From Chrysoperla carnea (lineage: Eukaryota > Arthropoda > Insecta > Neuroptera > Chrysopidae), in assembly GCF_905475395.1 (NCBI RefSeq), contig NC_058340.1, positions 67,248,181 through 67,312,180 of the forward strand: a stretch of DNA of 64,000 bases, read 5' to 3'. The notes under the pieces are model-generated. The model did no database searches. It saw nothing but the letters and a program-made list of their open reading frames with translations, and was not told where the DNA came from. Made by a program: the position numbers and the translations under genes. Of this stretch, positions 55,513-64,000 are shown in pieces (position 1 is the stretch's first letter; every line of letters begins with the position of its first letter).

Positions 55513-58500
55513 CAATCCCCTTTTTCGAAGTTTTAAGCTTTGTTCATCTCTACAGCCACTCCAAATTGGGAAAGAGTGTTGAAAATTTGTAAGTCCAGAT
55601 ATTATCTAAAAGTTCTTTATTTGGATTGTAAATTACTCCGCACCTCTACTCCTTTTTTATATCAAAATATAATGTTTTTTTTGCGTTTTTTTAAAGCTTT
55701 TATTTTGTTCTCTTCAGTTTTATTTTCTATCGTGAAATATTGATCGAAAACTTGCGCTCTAACTCCTTAGTAACTTCAATTTTTAACTATTGAATGACTA
55801 AATTTTCTTACAGATATGTTTTACATGAAATCCTTTATTACAAGACTAAAATGTCCCACCCTGTATAATGTAGTAAAAATAAAATTGCTTTATATATAAA
55901 GACGTTACCGTTACGTTTCATTGTATAATGTCTGTCAATGGATTGATGTAACCTTAAGTTATATAAAAAGGTATTTTATAAAGACGTTTTGTCTAGCTAT
56001 ATGTATAGTTGGTTATATGTTTCTTATTCTTATGTTTGTTCTTGGAGTTACAGAAGATGGGTTTGGGAAGGCATGGAGAGGACATTAAAGAAGACATATA
56101 CCAACACCATACACAAGAAGATGAACAAACAACAAACAAACGAATACTAAAATAAATGATGTTAATTAACGCTTGAGACTTTTAGGTATGTTATATTATA
56201 TACTTTCATCGTAAAATATGTATACAGGTATTTTAAGTTCTATAGTAAATCGGTTCTCAATGTATGTACAGGATGAGATATTTCAACGGGACTTCGGAAA
56301 GTTTTTCCCGTTTGTTATTTTTTAATCTACATGTAATCGTGATGTGATCTAGTTCGCGGAATATCACTCTTTTGAATGCTAAATGATTAATAGATTCTTG
56401 AAATTTCGTAACTGGCTTTATTAATGTTATCAAGTAGTCATAGTGTCCGACAAATTCCTGCTGCGTGTTTTTTGACCGAGATCTTCAATATGACAAATGA
56501 TTTGAAAACCAAGGCAGATATCGACAAATATTCTCATTTTTCGTTTACATTCCTGAAGTTACAATGAAATTCATCATCAAAGTTGAAAATAAGATAAAAA
56601 TAATTTTAACCCTTAAACTACCCTGCCCATACATTCCTTATATGGATGGAGACATTTGGTTTTTTTTCTTTTCTATGTCATTGCTAATATATTTACTTTC
56701 TATTAAAAACTTTTTTTAAAATTTGTTTTCATTCGTTCCAATTGAAAATTATCAAAAACTTTCAAAATATGTCGTTTTTTGAGGTGTCTACGTAAGAGCA
56801 ATGCATTTTAAATCGATTTTCAATGATTTTTTTCTGAATAATTTGCATGAATACCTAAACTGAAATTTTAACCACCTATTCTTTTAGCAAAAGACTACCT
56901 ATAAAAAATTTTGAACCTTTAAATCAAACATTGTTGTCATGCTCATACATCCTTAAGTATCTTTGATGAAATGATCCATCCACATCTAATGATTAAAAGG
57001 ACTAATCTAAAAAAATTTGTTGTTAAAACAATAAAAGTTTTTTCAGAACGTTTCCTTTTTCAACAATTTTTTCTGATATGTCAATTTTTCGTAAAAATAA
57101 ATTAGATTCATTGAAAAAAGTGTTCGTTTTAGAGCCTTATTTCGGTTCAAAGAGTATATTTCGATTTTTTACAAGGTGTTCGTACATTTAGTTCTTTTTT
57201 TGGGATATCAACAAATATTAAAAGTGTCTAGACGATGGATTAATATCCATAAATGAATTATACAACTTATTTAATTTCAATAACAACTAATCTTATCTTC
57301 TTACATCATCACACGGTAGATACATAAATAAATATACCGTATGTATAGGTATAAGTAAGTACTCATACCCATATATTTTATAATCATGATACATCATTTA
57401 ATTCTCAACATAGAAAATAAAAAGCATACACCCCGTTAGCATAACACGTGTATGTAATGTTCATTGTTGCTTATTTGCATGTTTGTCTTTATGTTGTTCC
57501 ACTTCCAACCAAACTCTCTCTGCTTGTGCTTGTGCTATTAATCCTTTTGTCCAATGCTTTAACACTGTGTAGTTCGTGTTCGTCTTCATTATAATATATT
57601 TTATAATACTTAAACAAGAATTGTAGCGTTATGAATCGAACATATAGCGTTCTAGTTGTTGTTGTTAGAAAATTGTTAGAATAAATGTTGGGAAGTGTTC
57701 ATCAATATTGTTTGTAGGTGAAGAATAAATCCGTGGTTTGGTGTATTTAAAATATGATGAAGAAAAACTAAACTCAACTTTCATATACTTTTTCTCGGTT
57801 ATGTTTTATACAGGGGGTCTTTTAAAGATTGAGACAGTACTCTCTCCACGTATTCGAGATAAGCGTCCTCAAAGTTTCACTTTTAAAGTTGATTTTTTTA
57901 AACCATTTGAAAACAGAGATGATCTGATCGATGAATCTGGCACCCACTAATGGTAAGACTCGATTAATCTCATAGTTTACTAAAAACTAGCAATTTTTAT
58001 TAAAAGCAGTTCAAACACAAAAATTGAGGTAAGGTATATAATGTTCATCATTTCCTGATATTCTTTTGATCTAAAAATAAAGTTAAAACGACTCTTAGAG
58101 ACCCTACTTTCATAAAGCATTCTAAATAAAATTCGATTTTTGCCCCATATTCCTAGATCCTAGTTTTTTGTATTTTTTAAATACGTATTTCGACTACCAT
58201 GTAGTCATCATCAGTAAGAATTAGCTAGTGATTACTCTTATTAAGAATGTTACTCTTTGCTAATTTGGCGGCGGACTGCAGTAGGAAATTGGGGCAAATC
58301 AGCTACAAAAAATTGATCTAGGAAATTGGGGCAAAAATCGAAATTTCGACTTGAAAATATTTTCTTGAACACATTAGTCAACAAATTTACTCTTCATACA
58401 TACCATTAAAAAGGGATTGGACCAAAACTATAACAGTAAAAATTTTATTGTCAGTCGGGAGACCTATTAACCAGTATTTTTTTAATAATATTTTCTAGTT

Positions 58501-59368
58501 AAATAAGAAATCATAAGCTAAGAGTCCAACTATATTGCATTTTTTTCCGCTGTGGATCCAGTTATGTGATGTTATAACTTGACAAAATAAAACGGAAAAT
58601 AAGAATAAAATTATTCGATAAGAAATATATCAAAAATTGAAAATTTTGTTCAATTATTTAGCTCTTGATATTTCGAAAACTAATGCAGATATCGAAAAAT
58701 TCTTATTTTTCGTCCACATTCATAGAGTTATAACAAAATTCATCATCAATGTTGTAAATAAGGTACAAATAATTTCTAAACTCGCTTAAATAAGGTCTAA
58801 ACTCGCCTTTGCGCTCGTACTACCTTAAATAAATTTATCTTGCCCTAAAATACATTAAAATCTACACGCCATTCTTCTGTTTCGTTTTAATTTGGATTTT
58901 TTTATCGTCGATTTAAGCGACGATCAGAAAAACAATAGTTAAATTGTTATTTTTTGACGTAAATGTGAATGAGAATTATCTGAATAGACTCGGTCAATTT
59001 TCTTGAAAAAATACCGGTCAAATATTTTTCAATTTCATAAAAAAAATAATAATTTTAACCATATTTTTTTTTTGCACGAATGACATATTCATTAAATTTA
59101 TACATTTTTTGATCATTAAATTTATTTAATATTTTAATAATTTCAAAACATGAAAATAAAAATAAAAAAACATATTTTTCACACATATTTAAATCAAATA
59201 ATAATTTTAATAATAATAATGGGGTAAAGAAGGGTAAAAATGACACAGTCGAGTGTCAATTATAACAATGTTTCATCTAGTGTGGTTAACCATAAACGGG
59301 TTAATTGTATGTGAGTGAAGTATCCTGCAGCGTAACGTAGACCATATTATAACATAATTTACATATAA

Positions 59369-59401
59369 TATATGTATGTATGTATGCATGTATGTATGTA
59401 T
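59369..59401 (+). repeat. Microsatellite (TATG)n
   Basis: About eight TATG units with one variant (GCATG). No associated gene. Confidence 0.9.
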
Positions 59402-61147
59402 TTTGTAATATGTATTATTATTAAAGACTTTGTATAATAATTATAATTACTGTGTTAGAACCATGATCATTTAACAACCATATAATCATTAGTATTACAT
59501 ACAAAAAAGTCTGTTTTAACCAATCATTTATTCATTCTGTTAAAAAACACGTTCTGATCTCTATATTTTATACATATTTATACACAATTGGGTTGTTGGA
59601 TAAGAAATAATCATTAATTTTTATTATTTTATATCAATTCATTATCATAAACAAGATTGAACTTTGCCAAGAAAAGTTTTTTCAAAAGCTATGTATAAAT
59701 TAAATATAATCGACTACAAGTTACACTGAATATTTAAAAAAATATAGATAGAAGAAAAATGCACAAAACGATCTTACAAAATTGAACATGACCATAATCA
59801 ATCATTCAAACCAGCAAAAAAATCAAAGTAAATCTGAGGAAAAAAGTAAGCGCTGCATTTATAATATGTGAAGATACGATAAGAGCATAGTTCCTACCGG
59901 GTGTTCCCACGACACCTCTATTTTTTTTAATAAAAAAAAAAACACTTCACAAAATACTCAAAAGCAAACTGGTTCGTATATTGAACTATCTACGCCTGTA
60001 AAAGCGCAAACCTTTTTTCTTGACTTTTTACTTTTGAAATATACAAATTCTAAACTCCAATTCTAATTCTAGGAATGCATTGAAAAACATAAAATTTTGA
60101 TGATTTTTAGTTGTAATATAATTTGCTGCTTTGAAACCACGGGGTACTAGTTAAAAGTGGCAAATTCTAGACAGTTGATTTCTTCTACAATTGTGAGACA
60201 TGTTTCTGTCAATATAATGCGATGTTATTGGATGTGAATGTCAATAGTTCTGAAATGGATATTTCGTTGCGATTTGCATTAGAGTAGCCAAAACGAAAAT
60301 TACTCTTGAATTCGAATTTTTTAGCAAAAGAGTTTTGAGTTGAGCCAGGCCGAAGATCTAAATATACTATCCGGGGTAGGCAAACCATATTTGGCACATT
60401 GTAAATATATTTTGACATTGACAGAAAAAAACTTGCTGATCCGGTCATTTTAATTTAGCTTGCCCCACTAATAATTCTCCAACGCAGGTTGAAAAAGATC
60501 GATACAGAAGTTGCATCTGCCTTCTGGATAATTTTTATGTTAATAGATTTACAGCTCATGTTTTAAAAATGACTTGCCAAAAAACAAAACTTGTAAATTA
60601 AATTAAAGCAAAACTTGAATTGTAAAGAATGTTAAAAAAAAGTTAAAAGGATAAAATTCAATTAAGCGATATTTAAGGTAAGATTAAACATACCTTATCT
60701 TTTACAATTATAACTTACAAATGATATAACAATTTGAAATTTCTATCTTGAATATTACATTATTCTATTTCTATATAATATATATTCTATATGTTTTCTA
60801 AATAGAATTAAACATTTCGAATAAAATAATATACGATATAAACGTGTGTTTTATATGTTGACCTAATAAGTATTCTATATTACATTATATTATTTCAGGC
60901 CCTTTTTCTGCTTGTATATTTTTATTTCAATAATTTTTGTATAAAATAATATCTTTTAAAAGATTGTATGTGAGAAAAAAACTACTTAGTCTACTCTCAT
61001 TTTGCAAGGAATAAATATTTTATTATCGCACGCATTTTCAACCAATCAAATTAGTCAAACTATGGTCAATATTGAAACTAATAACAAGTTACTTAGGTAA
61101 CTTTTTTAATGTTCTAGTTTTCTCAATAACTCATGACAAATTTTAAA

Positions 61148-61716
61148 TTAGAACAAGTGAAAACAAACAAGTGACTGAGTTAATTGTTGAAATACCATGC
61201 ATAGTCAGTGTTGATTTCTTTATCACATTACACATACAAACATGTGACACATACATAACTGATAATCAGGTATAGTACATATTATAAAATTTCCGCCTAA
61301 TTGGCCCCCTCACGGGTAAACAGTGATGTTTACGAAAAAATGTTTCAAACAAAAGTTGTTTAATTTTTGATAAGGAACATTTTATATTTAAACTTTGGTT
61401 CTATCTCTAACGGTTTACAAGATGGGTCCTACGTACCCAAGACCCAATTGACCTATGTTGCTCATTTACGAACTTATCCTGCAACTTGACCTCACTTTTT
61501 ACGTCCTGAGTACGCTGTAAAAATTTCAGCTCGATATCTTTTTTCGTTTTTGAGTTATCGTGTCCACAGACGGACGGACAGACAACCGGAAATGGACTAA
61601 TTAGGTGATTTTATGAACACCTATGACAAAATTTTTTTCCTAGCATCATTATTTTTAAGCGTTACAAACTTGGGACTAAACTTAATATACTATGTATATT
61701 TCATACATGGTATAAT
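61148..61716 (+). repeat. Dispersed repeat family D, copy 4
   Basis: A full-length-looking copy, aligned to copy 3 from GAACAAGTGAAAACAAAC through AAATACCATGCATAGTCAGT to the ATACATGGTAT end. It keeps a longer version of the central GTCCACAGACGGACGG block. Confidence 0.82.
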
Positions 61717-62098
61717 AACCTTCAGATTTTAGAGTTTTGTACGATATACGTCTGATAACGCATTATTAACGTACTTCCAACTTGTGCTACGCACTCAACG
61801 TGCAGATTCCGCTTGCGTACATTAATAATGCTCTTAATCCACTTGTATCTTAAAGAAATATTTCAGTATTCAAAAAAGATTCAAACTATCAAATTTTTTA
61901 AAAATTGAATTTTTTTAATACTTTTGATTTTTGTGTGTTTTGAAATGTTCTCTTGTACATTTTTTTTTCTACAACACAAAACTTCAAGATTTTTATAGAA
62001 ATGTTTAAATAAGCGCATTAAGCGCATAACTTATTCATAAAAAGTTACAGAAAGGTACTTTAACATAAAATTTTCGACTCAAATAAACTTTCAAAAAT

Positions 62099-62174
62099 AT
62101 GGTGGAAACGCAAATAAATGTGTATTAAGTAATATGAACTGATATACTATATATGTTATTTGCGCTTCCACCAT
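62099..62174. ncRNA. miRNA-precursor-like hairpin (candidate)
   Basis: A 76-nt segment folds on itself. The arm ATGGTGGAAACGCAAATAAA faces an arm ending GTTATTTGCGCTTCCACCAT. The stem has 9 bp, one mismatch, 9 bp, one bulged base, then about 7 bp with two G-U pairs, and a ~22-nt loop. Arm length and the few defects suit a Dicer substrate. A tiny MITE with ATGGTGGAA ends is the main alternative. I recognise no known miRNA seed. Confidence 0.4.
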
Positions 62175-62770
62175 TTAATTAATTTTTTTTAGGTTCACAT
62201 GTTTGACAACTTCTAATTGATAACCGATTTGATAGTAGACAGTTGCTTTGTGTTAGCGTTCGGAAGGACTTTCATAATGAATAGACTCTGGCAAGAGCAA
62301 CGCTTGGAAATAGTTGAAATTTTTTATTTTTATGAATTTTTTTAATAATTTCGCGTAATGGACTTAATTGATTGGCATCTAGTTCGTGCAATATAACTAT
62401 AAAAGATTAATTTCTATAGGGATATGTAAAATCACTTGTCTAAGTCGATAAACCAGAGGCGGTTGATCACTTTGATCACAATATTCGGCGAGTTATTGGT
62501 GAAATACAACAGCAATTGCTGTGAAAACTGTATAAAAATTGAGCATCCCGTTTACAATCTCTACGTGCCAGCCACGGCACCCACCTGACCGAAATTACAT
62601 TGAAACATTAATGGCATAAAACTGTCTTTCCAATCAAGTCAGTTTCATTAATATCAGAAAAATTTTTTTTTGTTTTATCTGAGTTTAAAGTTGAGAACGC
62701 CTAAAAAACACCCATTACAATTGATTAGAAAACTACGAGAATTTATATGTAAGTCCTTAGGGGAGATGTT

Positions 62771-63060
62771 CGCCCTATTAGCTCAGTTGGTTAAGGCGTA
62801 ACCAGTTTCGTCCGCGGTAATCTTAGGGTAGCGGGCTCAATTCCCTTCGTCCCAATAAAATTAATTTAATTAATAGTTGTGATGGTCTGGTGTATTGCAT
62901 GATATATGCATGAAGGAGGTGCACTCAGTCTCTGAAATTGAAGATCTGATAAATGAAATTATCAGCGGAAAGGTGGTAAAATACATATGTGGTATCACAA
63001 TGGGCTTTATAGCCTAAGTGTGTCCTTCGTGGACAGGCAATATAACCTAACCTTACCTAA
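62771..63060 (+). mobile_element. tRNA-derived SINE, second copy
   Basis: Same family and orientation as the copy at 21.5 kb, alignable end to end at roughly 90% by eye. The A box TAGCTCAGTTGG is kept. The B box has decayed (GGCTCAATTC), so this copy looks older or inactive. The tail is TAACCTAACCTTACCTAAC. The flanks show only a weak possible duplication (TAGGGGAGAT / TAGGAAAGAT). Confidence 0.9.
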
Positions 63061-64000
63061 CGTAGGAAAGATAGTCAGTATATATTTGATGAGTATACAT
63101 TTGAAAGAGACGTAACTTGAAAAGGAAATAGTTTGATGATTCTGTAGATGAAACATTTAAATTGATCATTTTTCAGGAACTCTGTGTAGCCTACAATACC
63201 CCTTAATTCAAAATTCTAAAATAGAAATAATAGCGTACTTTTTCTAAATAAGAGCTACTTAGAAAAACACTGATGTTTTCAAATGAAAAGTCAAAAACTT
63301 AAATAAATATTAGAACTGTTGCATCAAACAAATAAAATATACCAGTTGAATAAAATACATGAAACAAGATTTGTACACTAATATGTAAATTTACTCTTTA
63401 AATAAAGGTATTTAAAATATGTAATCACGTGGAAAGATAGGACGCGTGTTATCATTAAATAAAACAGTTTATTTTACAAAACAGATAGTTTTGAGTTTGA
63501 ACTGATGGTAACTACAAATGTAGTTAGTTCAAACATTGAAATAATCATTTACTCTTCTCTAAAAATTGTATTTTATCAAATTATGCATACAAGCATGTAT
63601 GTATAATGTACACATACATATAATTATATTCCACTTCATTTGCAAAACAAAGGATAAACGTGTGTTGCTTGGTTATTGTATTGTCCCTAAATTTTATATG
63701 TTTGTTTGAACTAAGCAAGCGGACGTGTGCTGAAACAAGTTTTAAAAAAGTGTATAAGGAACATAGTCGCACGTTATCGTTCTGATTTGTTTGCGAATTA
63801 GGAGGCAAAATAAATAAATTGTAACATAAAAAACGACAATTTTCACCTATCGATCATCGGAAAACTGTGGTCATTTTCACTTACAGGTTCAGGAAGCTAA
63901 AACTTTTTCAATCGATTCTGCTTGCCTTTTTTGTCATTTTCGGTTTTTTTATTAAAAAAAAAAAGAGTTGTTAAAGTGAGCTAACAGAAGTTAATGATAA

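Larger units (their letters stand above)
53528..61147. other. Long gene-free stretch, probably receptor intron or upstream DNA
   Basis: No coding sequence is recognised. It holds a 22-bp minisatellite (55447), a TATG microsatellite, an 11-bp stem with a 3-nt loop (CTTAGAATATT/AATATTCTAAG) near 54900, and two related blocks (about 56500-56610 and 58670-58790, both with TTCATCATCAA and AGATATCGA strings) that are probably old repeat copies. A CGTACTACCTTAA end at 58823 looks like a solo end of the TTAA MITE family. Confidence 0.45.

Overview
The window is about 64 kb of AT-rich animal nuclear DNA, almost certainly from an insect. The reasons are spliced genes with GT..AG introns, insect-type protein sequences (an Hr51/PNR-like receptor, Sec8, PHAX, RtcA, a TSSK kinase), and a dense load of small transposon relics. 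A LINE and a SINE both end in (AACCT)n, the complement of the usual insect telomere repeat TTAGG. No order is claimed. Nothing bacterial is seen, and I found no LTR element or viral fossil.

Layout, left to right. 2.5-9.9 kb (minus): complete 12-exon exocyst subunit Sec8. 11.5-13.7 kb (plus): complete 5-exon PHAX. 14.9-15.3 kb (minus): a small CENP-X-like histone-fold gene. 17.8-19.5 kb (minus): a 3-exon, apparently secreted Vps62-domain protein. 24.7-26.6 kb (minus): a 609-residue protein with a C39/papain-like Cys-His-Asp domain. 29.0-31.3 kb (plus): complete 5-exon RNA 3'-phosphate cyclase. 32.3-36.0 kb (minus): complete 6-exon testis-specific Ser/Thr kinase. 38.4-46.3 kb (minus): hinge and ligand-binding exons of an NR2E3/Hr51-type nuclear receptor. 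The DNA-binding exons of that receptor were not found, so 46.3-64 kb is probably a very long intron or upstream DNA of the same gene. A tRNA-Leu(UAA) gene lies inside one receptor intron.

In the six genes given with a complete structure and in the two-exon CENP-X model, exon boundaries were placed by hand. Summed coding lengths are exact multiples of three: Sec8 966 aa, PHAX 384, CENP-X-like 98, Vps62-like 326, RtcA 362, TSSK 387. The single-exon C39-like gene is 609 aa. Family lengths fit where known. The genes are unrelated in function and do not form a pathway; they are ordinary neighbours.

The rest is mobile DNA and its debris: a tRNA-derived SINE and a LINE sharing one 3' end and telomere-like tail; TTAA-flanked piggyBac-like MITEs; a family with AATAGGG termini including an internal-deletion derivative; mariner-type TACAGAGTG elements, two of them carrying nested insertions; a Mutator-like element with a perfect 10-bp target duplication and a second element inside it; a pogo/Tigger-like element packed with repeats of its own terminal motif; a hAT-like element; and two arrays of a ~315-bp tandem repeat. 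A miRNA-like hairpin lies near 62.1 kb.
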